Shown piece after piece: positions 25,373 through 36,778 of a DNA stretch of 64,000 nt. Below the pieces are notes generated by a model. The model was not told the origin of the DNA. It made no database searches and saw only the letters and a list, made by a program, of their open reading frames with translations. This stretch comes from Dentipellis sp. KUC8613. Its lineage: Eukaryota > Basidiomycota > Agaricomycetes > Russulales > Hericiaceae. A program made the translations under genes and the position numbers. Within the stretch, counting starts at the first letter, position 1; each line of letters begins with the position of its first letter. The stretch is taken from positions 221,226 through 285,225 of the forward strand of contig NSJX01000022.1 of assembly GCA_002286715.1 (NCBI GenBank). The letters run 5' to 3'.

Positions 25373-25917
25373 GGACGTCGCGCGGAATGTAACCGTTATC
25401 ATTCACTAACCAGAGTTTTAAAAAATAAGGCCAGGTAAGATGTGAAGGACAGGCCAGCGCACCTGTACTCTCTGCTTTCGGGGCGGCTGTGCGTCGGGGA
25501 GACATGAGATATTAGAGTGTCAGATTACGTGTACTTGTATTCAGTCGCGAATGGAAAACATTGCCGTTTCTGCTGTCTGTCGGGTTAGATGACAGCGTAC
25601 TGCGCGGTGCCCAAATACCGAGTAGCAGCGCACTGTTCTGCCGGTTCGAACCGCACCTTGTGTGTATGACATTTGATCTGCAGACCGTATGCGGAAGTCG
25701 CTGTCAGTCTGCGCGGGGAAAGCAGCAGGGGTATGAGAATGCGAGGAGATTGTGCGTTCGCATATTCTGGAGCGGTGCTGGATGTAAACGGGTTATCTAG
25801 AGGAAAGGCGCGGTCTGAATATGTAAGCCTTGTCAGTCACTGCAGTATTTCCCGCGCGCGCGGGACCGAGAGCTCTGCATACTCCTCCCACAGTACCACG
25901 AACACTCCTATCGAGCA
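25373..25917. other. spacer between A3 and the divergent member
   Basis: Non-coding, and similar to 31218-31762, the spacer between copy A4 and the gene at 31763. Shared words include CCGGTTCGAACCGCAC and TTTCCCGCGC just ahead of the next start codon. The conservation may reflect shared promoter function or only recent duplication. Confidence 0.6.
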
Positions 25918-27106
25918 ATGGTCAGCACTCATCCATCCAACACACATTCGAATCCAAAGGGCTCCGGCTCACATGAATTGAAGAACCAGATCAACCATGA
26001 AGATCAAATTCGGGTCCTTTTCACACGATTCTTGAGGACGTATGTTGCCGAGGAACGTCGTCTACAAAGCCAACAGGACAGTACACAGCTCTCGAGCGAG
26101 TGAGTACGAGGTGCTGGAGACATATGCATGTCTAAACAGCATTCTTCGAGCAGCAGACGAGCTGGAGAAGACGGCAAGAGGGCAGAGGCAGCACTACGCC
26201 ACGCGAACATGAGGAACGTCTGGCTGAGCGAGCTCAACGCCGCAGGCCTCTCCGAAACGGACTTGAAGAACAGAGGAAACATGACAAAGCAAGAAGAAAG
26301 AGTATATGATGCGCTCTTGGGTGCACCTGAGATCAAGTGGGAGACCCGAGGTGAGTCGCCAGATGGCGCCACATCGCCTACAGAGCTGATCTCTGCAAGC
26401 AGGCGAGGCCCAGTCCCTCCTAGGCGAGGCCACAGAATCGCCAAACACCACACGAGACAGTCTCTTCAGCCCACCGAAAGGAGCTATGAGGTCCAGTTTC
26501 GCCTCGATAACGTCCGTGACGACGGCAGAGAACACAGTCCAGGGGATGCAGATGTGGGTAAGCACGACAGACCAATACATGTGGTCCGATCGTCTAGCTG
26601 AGGTGGCATTCATTGCACACCCAAAGACGCATGTCCGTATCAAACCGGATACACCCAGCAGCCCAGAGACCCAAGCAAAAGCTACGATACAGGTCGTGAT
26701 CGCGGATGGAGGAATCTTCGGTTCGAGCAAAGAGTTCGAAGTCGCAAGGCTTCCTCAGGTGCATTACAAGGAGTTGGTGGTGGAATTCTACCAAGACTTG
26801 GAAGAAATTGGTTGTCGGGCGGAGGAAGAGGCGAAGCGGCGCATCGAACAAGAAAAAGCACGAGCTGCGAGAACGATTCACCCCGCACAACAAGGAAGTA
26901 CAGGTAGAATCCGCCATGAAATAAAGCAGCAAGCCCTGCTCGAAGCTCGGAACGTGCTTGCGTTTTATATGACCAAGACCGACAGAATCCCAGAGTACAT
27001 TGCCGAGAATAACAGCGTTCCAGGATACAGAGATGAGCACGATGGAGAGAGCCACAAGACCGCACAAAGAAGGCCCAGCTCTCCGGATCCAGAGGAACAG
27101 AAGTAA
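25918..27106 (+). CDS. divergent three-module family protein (C1)
   Basis: Function unknown; 361 residues. Exons 25918-26099, 26151-26350 and 26403-27106. Exon 1 starts MVSTHPSN and holds a weak M1 (RVLFTRFLRTYVAEERR). Exon 2 has M2 (WLSELNAAGLSETDL ... LLGAPE). Exon 3 has a Ser/Thr linker, THVRI, then a diverged M3 (FEVARLPQVHYKEL ... LEEIGCR) and a charged helical end. Intron 1 keeps the family's phase 2 only if the acceptor is the AG at 26149-26150, eleven bases beyond the first AG; the same shift is needed in the gene at 31763. The stretch after MQMW resembles a 69-nt intron starting GTAAGC, but it stays open and is protein-like in both copies, so I read through it. A decayed partial copy lies at 33151-33933. 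Confidence 0.68.
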
Positions 27107-28078
27107 ATTTTCCTGTGCGCCTATTGTTTCGCTGCGTCTGACATGAAATGTACTTTATCCAGCTGGGTCGAGTGGTGCGGTCTATGAACAACGAAAACGC
27201 ACCTGTCCGTTTCGTGGAAATATTGTGATAATTGGGAATAAAGGCGAGGACTCGGAGTCGCCGAGGACGTGGAGATTATGATTGTGTGATTTACGTTAGG
27301 AATCCCCAGAGCATGTACGAGATGGAGTGGCCGAACATACCATGAAGTATTGTATAACCAGGATCAGTGAAGGACATGGTAGGCAATGCGGGATCTTGAA
27401 AAGAGGGAAGTTGAGAAAGAGGGGAGATGAGAAAGGGGGGGGAGATGAAGGCAGGATGAAGACGGGGGCACTGTTTGATGTGGAACAAGGGAGACAGAGT
27501 GATACCTTGTTCCTCGCCGGAGTTGAAAGGCCCCCGATGGCAATCAATTCGCACCTTCCCGAGAGGCGCAACACACATGACCGCCACGCCTCCAGATCAT
27601 TGCCTTTTGTGGAAACTCCGACGAGGTCTGGGGCACGTACCCTATTAGACACCCGGCGATAGAAGATCTCGGCGTGGGCAAGTTCACACAGTCGACGTAG
27701 TACTGCTATTGTTGGCGGTCGTTGGTTCAGCGCAGTGACTCAATGGTACTCAATGTGAACAAACAGAAGGTATGTGTTGTATACGGAGGACGAATTTTGA
27801 CACAGGAACCTATGCATAGTGCGCGTACGGCGCGTGCATCTGCAATGCTTCGCTGGTGAGTGCCAGTATATGACATCCTCGAGGCAGCCCAACAATACGC
27901 CAATAGCATTGCCTCCAACCACGCGCTCCGTACGCATGCCTCAGCTAGTATGCAGTGCACTTATCTCCCCTTCATTCTCACACGATCTTCCAGGTGCTGA
28001 GGGTCAGAGCAAGCGATACGTGTGTCGTACTTGACATGGCTCGCCTCTAACACTACTATCGCCTATCCATCGTTCATT
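27107..28078. other. duplicated non-coding segment
   Basis: The 3' flank of C1 followed by the upstream region of the relic at 28079. The same segments recur, rearranged and with extra insertions, at about 35520-36778. No gene seen. Confidence 0.6.
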
Positions 28079-28650
28079 ATGTCTTCGCGTCCGCAAGGCG
28101 CCTCAGCGCTTCCAGATGAACTTGGGCGAGTCGATCGCGCACGCGAAATCTTCGGCATAACGCAGTCAAAGCACCAAGAACAGTGGATGGAGCTGGATCA
28201 CTAGCTCGAGGCGTTGAAGGCGTATCAGCTCTTCTCAGATTGGAGGTATCCACAGATGACCTGACAATATGAGCCGCCATATGACAGGTAGAAGGCGCAA
28301 GGCGTCACAGTCATGCTCCGTGCATTTGTGGCGTACGTCCAGGCCGACCGGCAGTGGACGCTGGCTTCCGTCGGGCTGAGCGAGGACGGCTGGAGAATGC
28401 ATGGACGTATGACGAATCAGGAAATCCACGACTACGTTGCACTCATGGGCACGCGAGACTCTGGCGACGCGACACCGGGTATGTATGTATGGAACTATTC
28501 CTCACCGTATCGCATCCTATTGACTCCTTCCATTAGAGCCGATCACCGCGTCCGGATCACCAAGAGTAGCTTCCACATCCACGAGCCCGTGTCGCTCTCC
28601 AAGAGAAAACGTGAGGCGGCCATCTGGACATGCTGCTTTTTAACCTATGC
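28079..28650 (+). pseudogene. truncated type B family relic (B2)
   Basis: Closely related to the gene at 36779: exon 1 (MSSRPQGAS ...) and exon 2 (RAFVAYVQADRQW ... LMGTRDSGD) are recognisable in order with their splice sites. Exon 1 has an in-frame TAG where the relative reads an intact helix, exon 2 opens with another TAG, and the linker exon fades out near 28650. The whole M3 exon is missing; the sequence passes straight into the next duplicated block. Clearly dead. Confidence 0.8.
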
Positions 28651-30306
28651 AAGCATACAGGTCGCTCGGCAGTGACGTTGGGCTGATGGCTTAATTGCAA
28701 AAACAATTTATTTCGGGAAGAACCGCCGCAGACGTTCTGAGCTCGCCAAAAGAAGGCGGCGACTCCTCGAGCGCTGGTGATTTTACTATGCCCCCAGGGC
28801 CCCAAGACGCTGTGACCTGTTCACCATATGAAAAGACTGGCTTATTGATCTACCTTTTTCTCCTCTTATACGGGTTGCGATCTCACACGATAACGACTCT
28901 CACGCCCCGGACAACATGGACACGACACGACTCTGGCTTGCAGAGGCCCAAGTACTACTTATCTACGGATAAGACGAAGTTGGAAGAGTGCTGACAAGGT
29001 TTTCGATTCTAGGGACATCTGAGCAGGCGGACGATCAGCAAAGTTTGCTCGGGTACAGAAACCGCTCCTTGCTCCTGAGCGCTTGGTAGGCCATGCGCAT
29101 ACACGAGGCAAATAACATCGACCAGAAATGGACAGATACGTGTATCTGAAACACTGAAGGTGCCATAGAGAAGACGTTCTGTGGGATACAGCCAGGGCTA
29201 CCTGACTTCGAATTTCACCGCCTTCGCTCGTGACCCGACATCCTCCCGCAGATGGACGAGATCAGTTGCCTGTGAAGGAGATGAATTCTGTGGTTCTCAC
29301 ACATTTACGGTGTCTACGTCGCCCCACCAGCCCCTGTTACTGTCAAGCCATTCTCGGCGTCTTGTAGTACCGTGTGGACATCCGCAGCTGACCTCGGAAA
29401 TCCAGTTACGATTCCTGATAAGGCATCGTCTATTATAGACTCACCTTCAGTGCGAAAAAGTGCGCGCGTCATCAGCAGTCAGAGCTCCCGGTCGAGTCGA
29501 TAAGCGTTGGCTTGAGGTATTGTGGGTTCGATCCCCACGGAATGTAAATTTTTTAAATTTTTACTCGTTTTGAATTGACCTGAACAAGGTAGCCATTTGG
29601 TGAACAGGTTTGGCTTCAGTGACAAAATGAGGCTCACAGTGTGCATTATGGCGATGCACCGAGTGAAGCCTCGCCATGAACACCGCAGCACGTTGCATCA
29701 GGCTGTCCTATCTCTAACGCGCCCGTGCAATGGCAGACGTGGATCGCGTGGTCCTTGATATGCACGGTTCGTTATCAAATCCTACGTATGGCTTGTATAT
29801 GTTTCCAGATACGCGAAGTCACAAGGGCCCCGTGCCAGTGGGGTCAAGAAGCGATAGTGCATTAGACCATGGCAGTGAGGGCAGGGCGGTGCCCGCGGAG
29901 TACAGCAGTTCTCTACATGCCGTAACGAGGACGAGGACGAGGACAAGGTAGACGCCAGTCCTGGGAAACATGATGGTACATCGAGCGCGCGGAATCTTTA
30001 CACCATATCCAGCTATCTTTGCATGCTGCAGGTCGTCTACATTGCAAGGTCAGGACTAAGTGCTGTTCATATCGAACAACATTCTAGGTAGTAAGGTGCC
30101 ACAACGATTCAACCCCGCGTCCCACCCGCAACCCCTCCACACCGATTCTAGGACCTGCTGGCCGTGCCTTGGACAGGCAGCCGATCGACCGGGGCGAATT
30201 GCGGTCGAGGGCATATCGGGCCATATCATGCGGGGCACGCCTGCCCGTCTGGGCCACCACGAGGGGGAATGACATCGTAGATCGGGGAGGGAACGCAGAG
30301 GATAGA
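28651..30306. other. second copy of the duplicated non-coding segment
   Basis: Matches about 21957-24430 without the GTGTCCC island. Contains a tRNA-like stretch near 29.5 kb. No gene I can support. Confidence 0.6.
29485..29546 (+). other. tRNA-like remnant
   Basis: A perfect T arm (GTGGG-TTCGATC-CCCAC, 29522-29538) is preceded by a Leu-tRNA-like D arm (GGTCGAGTCGATAAGCG) and CTTGAGG in the anticodon position. Acceptor and anticodon stems do not pair, and the long variable arm expected of tRNA-Leu is absent. Probably a pseudo-tRNA or the tRNA-derived part of a short retroelement. Confidence 0.4.
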
Positions 30307-30353
30307 TATAAGGGCGGCGTCGTGCGTTCGTGTTTGCTTCTTCCGATTGTCCC
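30307..30353 (+). promoter_or_regulatory. TATA element of type A gene at 30354
   Basis: TATAA at 30307-30311 in GATAGATATAAGGG, 47 bp before the ATG, as at 24439. Confidence 0.65.
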
Positions 30354-31217
30354 ATGCCCCCCATCTTCGTAAAAAAACACGATCCGAGACAACCCCCGGG
30401 ACGCGGCCCACCGCCCGCTCCCGCCCCCGCCCCCGTGCCCACGCCCCCCTCGGACAAAGTCCTCCGGGAGGCGTGGGACAGCTTCAGGGAGCGCTACGTC
30501 AAGTTCATGTTGCAGTATCAGGATGCAAAGGAGAGGACGTTAGCCAAGTGCGGGTGGAACAGGTGAGTCTCGTCTTACCTTCTCTCGTCGCCGTGGCGCT
30601 GAATTCACCGGGCCGCTATTCCAGCCCGCAGACGAACGAGGCAAACGAGGAGCTGATCAGCTTCCACATCCGCATCCGCATCGACTGGCACTTCCGACTG
30701 GGCAGGCAGGGTCTACACCCGAACATGTTCAGGCACCTGCTCAATGCAGAGGAGAAGGAGCTGCTCGTGCGGCTCATTGGCGAGCCCGCGTTTAGGCACA
30801 AGCCAGGCGAGGACCCACATGAAGGGAAGACAGGGATGATGCTCAAGTTCCTCACGCCAGAGGTGCGCGCAGCCCTGCAGCAAGTCAGCGACGACTGGCA
30901 GGCCGCTCGACTGGCGCGGCACAGCCCAGATACGCCCGTCCGGACGTCACCAAGGTCGGGGTCGCTGCTGCGTCCGCGGCCCCTGGACTTGGACAAGGTA
31001 TCGGCGCATGCACATCGCAGAGATGGGTAGGGGCTCACCAGTTTCCCAGCATGCATCTGATGCGATGCAAACCCTCCCACCGCTCCCGGCGTCGTCCCCA
31101 CCGAAACTCTCGAAGCTACTGCCACCCACCCCGCCGCCGCCGACAATCTCATACCACACGAGACCGATGAATTTGGGACGTGAGCTCGAAAGCCGTGCTG
31201 ACCGCAGGCGATTTTGA
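30354..31217 (+). CDS. type A family protein (copy A4)
   Basis: Function unknown; 249 residues. Exons 30354-30562, 30625-30997 and 31050-31217. M1 follows a Pro-rich N-terminus and reads LREAWDSFRERYVKFM ... GWNR. M2 reads ISFHIRIRIDWHFRL ... LIGEPAF, followed by a short helical stretch (VRAALQQVSDDW). The tail is Pro-rich with ISYHTRP and a basic end. Intron phases (2, then 0) are as in the other type A copies. It is the partner of copy A3 in the duplicated block and is followed by the divergent gene at 31763. Confidence 0.77.
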
Positions 31218-31762
31218 GGTGTTCTACGTGAGTGAGCGCATGGAATGTCACGCCCTTCGTCGTCATCTTTGACTGACGAGAGAGAGAAGTAGGAGCGACC
31301 ACAGGTCACCTCCCATACTCTCTACTTTCGATAGGGGGGGGGGGGGTCTATGGAATTTCAGTGTCAGTTTCCGTGTACTTGTACGTGTATCCTGTCGTAA
31401 ATGAGAATCACCGTTGTTCTGCTGTCTACAGATGAAACAGTGACAGGCCGCGCTGCACCCAAGACCAGAGGAGCGAGCTCTCGCGCCGGTTCGAACCGCA
31501 CATTGTTCACAACGCCTGATCTCCAGACCTGGTGCGTAGGTTGCCGTCGGCATGCATAGGCAAGAAGCGGGGATGACTCAAGACGCGTGTGAGAGCGCGA
31601 ACACTGTAGAACCGACCATTCTGCAGTAGTACCGAACGCGAGAGGCGATCCATTGTGCAAAGCGCACTCCCGATGAGTCAATGAACGGATACTTCCCGCG
31701 CCGCGCCGCCTGCAAGCTCTTCGTACTTCTTGCCCTCTCACAATCGACAAATCTACCAAGCA
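31218..31762. other. spacer between A4 and the divergent member
   Basis: Second copy of the spacer at 25373-25917. Includes a G homopolymer of about a dozen bases near 31336. No gene. Confidence 0.6.
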
Positions 31763-32977
31763 ATGGTCAGCAGCCCCTCAGGCAACACATATTTGAGTGT
31801 GGCTGATACGGACTCACAGTCATTCCATGATGCACGGAACCGCAGCAGCCTCGCGCGAAGGCTATTTGACGAATTTGGCGTGGCGCGCGCCAGCGAGATG
31901 GATCGTTTGCTACAACGATATACTCGCAAACGTCACTCCAATGGGTGAGTATGACGTATTTGGGTCAGTCTTGTGTCTGAAGCGCAGTCATGGAGTAGCG
32001 AGGCGGGCGGGAAGATCCTTGTTGAGATCCAAAAGGCGGTTCACCAGAATCGAGAAGAATGGACATCAATTCTTGGCCACAACAACCTCTCCGAAAACGA
32101 CTGGTGGATGCGAAGCGACATCACCGAGAGCGAAAAAGAAAGATACGAGATGTTGGTGGGCCCGCTACCGCGTCCGAGGGATGAGGGTTGGTGTGAGTTC
32201 TGGTGTGGCGCCACACGACCGATCTACCTGATCCCCAGGAGCAGACTCGTCCCCATCCTTCGATTATGGGTCCACGAGTCCGAACGAGAACCGTTCAACT
32301 TCCACGGCTACGTTGCTCAGTCCTCAGTCACAAGAACGAGGGTCCGTCGCGTCGATGCCGACAACAGGATCAACATCAGTGAGAAGGCGACCACGTCCAG
32401 CAAGGAGCCCCGTGCTCATGGTAAGGATATGTGTTTGACTAAAGTACTGTTTGAGGATCACGCGGACGTCGCCTTCGTTGGATAGGCGAGGAAACATGTC
32501 TCGGTGGAGCACCGCGAATCCCCAGGAAGATATGTTCGTGTCGCCATCACCATTGACATCGGAGAGGAACGACGAAGGGATGTCAACATCATCAAGATGC
32601 CCTCGATAAACCCAAGAATATTTCAGCACCTAGAAGATGCCGGGGCTCTAGATATCCTCGAGTCGGAAGGCGACCGAATCCAACGCGACTTCATGCGGCG
32701 CGCTGAGCATGGATTTGAAGCCCTTCATAACGATTCAGAGAGTGCTTCAAGAAGCGATGCACGACGGAAGAGTACCAAGGCCGACATGAGGTACAACATA
32801 TTCAAGGACCTCCAGAAGGAGAACATCCAGGCCGTCGTCGAGAAGTTCGTGAAGGAAGTCCGCGGGCTTGGCCTCTTAGACGGCCTCCTAGAACGAGAAT
32901 GGGGGTGTGGTGGAGAGGAGCACCGTAGCGACTCCCGGCCGGAATCGAGCCGCTCTGTCCCAGGCGGCGAGAGGTGA
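31763..32977 (+). CDS. divergent three-module family protein (D)
   Basis: Function unknown; 347 residues. Exons 31763-31944, 31999-32192, 32245-32420 and 32486-32977. Exon 1 starts MVSSPSGN and has M1 (RRLFDEFGVARASEM). Exon 2 has M2 (REEWTSIL ... NDWW ... EKERYEMLVGP). Exon 3 is a Ser/Thr/Pro/Arg linker. Exon 4 carries VRVAITIDI, then a diverged M3 (VNIIKMPSINPRIFQHLEDAGALDIL) and a helical, charged end. The frame is kept only if the first two introns use AGs 11 and 6 bases beyond the first available AG; for intron 2 the first AG would create an immediate stop. Exon 1 has the same length (182 nt) as in C1 and the phases (2, 1, 0) match the type B genes. Confidence 0.68.
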
Positions 32978-33150
32978 AAAAAATTCCGCGTAGCTTGTCT
33001 CTCGACGGAACCTAACCTGGGAACGCACCCCCTACAGCTCGATCAACAGCTGGTCCAGTTTCTGAGAAACACACATACGTACACACCTGTAGCTCTTGCG
33101 GGGAGCCTTGTATGTATAGGTATCGACAGATCGTGTCAGAATAATATGAC

Positions 33151-33933
33151 ATGGATAAGCATAGCACGAGCCGTGTTGAGTTACGTTACGGCTCGAAGCA
33201 AGTGAAGGGCAGCGCCTGGCTGAGCGAGTTCAACGCCGCAGGCCTCTCCGAAAGGAACTTGGCAAGAACGGAAGACCTGACAAAGCGAGAAGAAAGCGTA
33301 TACGATGTGCTCTTGGGTGCACCTGAGATAAAGTGGAAGACCTGACATGAGTCGCCAGGTGGCGCCACATCGCATTCAGAGCTGATCTCTGCAAGCAGGC
33401 GAGGCCCAGTTGCTCTTGGGTGAGGCCACGGAGTCGCCGAACACCACAAGAGGTAGTCTTTTCAGCCCGCCGAAGGGAGCTGCGAGGTCTAGATTCGCCT
33501 CGATGACCTCCGTGCTGACGACAGAGGACAAAGTGCGGGCGACACAGATGTGGGTAAGCACGGCAGATCAACACATGTGGTCCGATCGTCCAGCTGAGGT
33601 GGCTTTCATCGCACACCCAAAGACCCACGTCCGTATCGAACCGGGTACACTCAACAGCCCCGATACCCGCGCCCAAAAACTACGATACAGGTCGGGATCG
33701 CGGGTGGAGAACTCTTCGGTTTGAGCAAAGAGTTCGAGGTCGCGAGGCTTCCTGCGGTGCATTATGAGGAGTTGGCGCTGAAATTCTACCAAGACCTGGA
33801 AGAAATGGGTTGTCGGGCGAAGCTAGAACTCGTGCAACGCATGGAACAGGGAAAACGAGCCGCGAAACCAATTCTCCATGCACAACGGAATAAGCCCGAC
33901 GGCCACCTGCTTGCGGGTGGCATAACCCGCTAA
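33151..33933 (+). pseudogene. decayed partial copy of C1
   Basis: Closely similar to the C1 segment from exon 2 to the early M3 region. No M1 exon is present. The exon-2 donor is lost: where C1 reads CGAG|GTGAGT this copy reads CTGACATGAGT, which makes a stop. Farther on, TTCGGT is followed by TTGAGC where C1 has TCGAGC, which breaks the frame. The rest of M3 is absent. Confidence 0.75.
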
Positions 33934-34370
33934 CCTACTGGGTTTCTCTGTAAGTCATCTTTCTGAACGCGAGAGCTCTTCATCACCGACCTGGTCTTGT
34001 TGAGCAGTCAAGTGTTACAGAGGGCGTGAGGACGACGTGGGCATGTGGGCGAGGCGCGCCTCGACATTCGTCGTGAGCGCATTGCCAATGCCCGAGGAGA
34101 GGAAGCGCGACGGCGCGTGCGTGATGACGCCCGCGTCGACGAGCGCGTTCATGTTATGCGTCCCGCGCCTTCACATTCGTTACTCTTGCAGCGTTGTTAC
34201 TCTGTGTCCATTTGGCGCCCGCTTCGTAAGGGGAGAAAAGACACAAAGGGTCGAGGGGGAAGGAGGAAAAACGCAGGCGAGGCAAGGCGGACACGGGAGA
34301 CGCCGACAGCCACGAGTGAGATCGCAAATCTACCGCGAAACTGCGGCGACACGAATGCTCCACTCCAACA
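33934..34370. other. spacer with a possible foreign coding fragment
   Basis: The minus strand at about 34030-34150 is open and protein-like (NALVDAGVITHAP, FLSSGIGNALTTNVEARL), but it has neither start nor end and I cannot name the family. It may be a scrap of an unrelated gene brought in by rearrangement. Confidence 0.35.
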
Positions 34371-35548
34371 GGGCCAGGGCTTTGCAAGCCGAAGCCAAGT
34401 CGCTGGCGAAGGAGCTGGACAAGGCTGGACAAAATGATGGACAGCGACCGGCTACATGTCGAGCGAGGTGTGATCGGAGTACATCCAGCTGTTGGGGCCG
34501 CCCCAGGTAGAGGATGACGCGAAACGTGGGTGGCTCAGTCGTCGAGCGCGTGGAGACATTCCCCTGACGCCGCATGGATCAAGCCCTGCATCGAATCTGC
34601 CTCTCCAGAATCACCACCAGCCTCCAACACCCCCACGCTCACCTCCGAGTTCCTCACCAGCCCAACGCACGGCACGGCGAGCGAAGCCAGCGTTCACCTC
34701 AAGCAAAGAGGTACGTCAGTTCCAAATGCCTCCTCCCATCATGTCCTGGCATGAGAAACCTTCGCGAGGCACAGCAAGAGTTCCTACAGGCACGTACGCA
34801 TCGAGACCAAAGAGCGCGTCCGCGCCTCCCTGATCACGTACCTCAGTACATCAACGAAGACACCGACGAGGACGAGGACGTCGTCGCGCTCGCCGAGTTC
34901 CCCGACCCTGCACCCGCGGAGCGGCGCTTCCTCGAGGACGTCGGCTTCTTCCAGCACCTCGAGGCAAAAGGGCGCGACAAGGGCGCCAAGTTTGCCGCGG
35001 TATTTGACGAACGCTTCGACGCGCTCCGCTTCGGCGCCACGGCGCAGAACAACGACCCGTAGGTGCTGAAGGAGGAGCTGGAGTAGGCCGTCGCGAAAGA
35101 GCTGCACGATGCGTGCGAGCGCGAGCTGCAGGCCCTGTTCAAGGCCCACATGCGCGAATGCATGGTCATCGCCATCGCCATCGCCGAGGAGCAGCAGCTC
35201 GGCCTACGCCCAGAGGACACGCAGTACCTCCGCCAGATCGGGTTCCCGGAGAAAGTGCGGCGGCTCCAGCGCGACATCGAGACGGGGGGCATACGAGCTG
35301 ATCCTCCAGGATCAGGTCGACTTTATGCATTTCGCGCTGGAGCCGGGGCGCCTGCTGCTGGAGAAGAGGCGCAAGCTCGCTGAGCTTGAGCGCATGATGG
35401 GGGAGCGCAAGGCGTGGGGAGAGGCCAAGGTGAGGCGGGTGGTCGCGGAGGAGCTGAAGCGCCATATAGCGGACTTCCGACGGCACGGGTCGGGGAGCGC
35501 ACGTTCGAGTCCGTTTCAGAGAGCTAAAAGACCGCACGGAGAAGGTTG
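34371..35548 (+). pseudogene. chimeric type B relic (B4)
   Basis: Follows the gene at 40572 from exon 2 onward (LLGPP region, Pro-rich linker, VRIETKERV, VALAEFPDP, FFQHLE, IGFPEKVRRLQRDI). It lacks exon 1 and the promoter. Exon 2 is frameshifted. The M3 exon has two in-frame TAG codons (35060-35062 and 35084-35086) and a one-base insertion near 35285. At about 35516-35521 the type B sequence stops abruptly and continues as the last codons and 3' flank of C1. Confidence 0.8.
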
Positions 35549-36778
35549 AGCTCTCCGGATCCAGAGGAACAGAAGTAAAATATCCTGTGCACCTATTGTT
35601 TCGACGCATCTGACATAAAATGTACTTCATCCAGGTGGGTCGAGTGGTGCGGTCTATGAACGCATCTGTCTGTTTCGTGGAGATATTGCAATTGTTGGAT
35701 ATTATAATTCTGTGATTTACGTTAGGAATCCCCAGAGCATGTACGAGAGGGAGCGGCCGGGCATACCTTGAAGTAAAAACCATGGTAGGCAATGCGGAAT
35801 CTTAAAAAGAGAGAAATCGAGAAAGAGGGGAGATGAAGGCAGGATAAAGACGGGGCCACTGTTTGATTTGGGACAAGGGTGACGGCGTGATATCTTGACA
35901 GCGAGGATACATATTTGCGAATGAAAGTGTTATTGAGCAGGACATGCAGGAACAATGCGGCCAAGTATAGCACGAGCCGCGATGGGTTGTGTTACCGCTC
36001 GAAACGAGTGAAGGACATGGGGGACGAAGTGGGTCCCGGGAAAGAGGGGGGGAAGAAATGATGGGGGCGATGGGAGGGTTTGATATTATAAGGCCCGGGG
36101 CGACTGTTTGATCTGGAACAAAGGAATTGTGATACTTCTATTCTGCCGGGCTGAGTCGCCTCGCACCTGGCACCATCGCAGAAGCGTGATGCACATGACC
36201 TCCACGCCTTCAAATCCTTGCCTTCTATGGAAAACCCAGGGACGCCTGGTGCACGTACCCAAATCGATTAGAAGTCCTGGGCGTGGGTAGTCTCCCACAG
36301 ATACCCCGACGTGCTGTTATTTATCGCCAATGACCACACAAGTCAATATGACTCGCACATCGTCAGTGCAAGAGCTCATAGAAGGTATGTGGCTTGGTAG
36401 GATATTGAACGATCAGCGCAGGAACCCACGCAAAGCGTACGAGGCGTGCACCTACTAGTACAATTCATAAGCAACATAGCCGCCTCGCTCTATGTGGTTT
36501 TGGATCCTTGAGGCAGCCCTAGTACAGCACGCCGACTGCATTGCCTCCGGCAAGGCCGACCGCACGCTTCCTACCGCAGCACACTTATCTGCCCTACACC
36601 CTGACGCAATCTTGTAGACGCTGAGGGCCAGACACATACGTTCTCCACGTGTCGGCGGATGCAACAAAAGAACGAAGCGGTGAAGGTTGAAGGTCCGAAC
36701 TGCGCCGTCCTTACCCTAGCCCACAAATACTAGTCGTGGCCATCCGCTCTCCCCACTATCTCCTCTTCCTCGCTCATT
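35549..36778. other. mosaic of duplicated non-coding pieces
   Basis: C1 3' flank (to about 35760), then pieces also found at 27300-27660, a scrap matching 33110-33200 near 35900-36000, and the upstream region shared with the relic at 28079. Includes GA-rich stretches. No gene. Confidence 0.6.

Noticed and set aside
26572..26640. Possible intron in C1 starting GTAAGC after MQMW
   Set aside because: Length is a multiple of three, it is open and protein-like in both C1 and its relic, and it aligns with coding sequence of type B genes.
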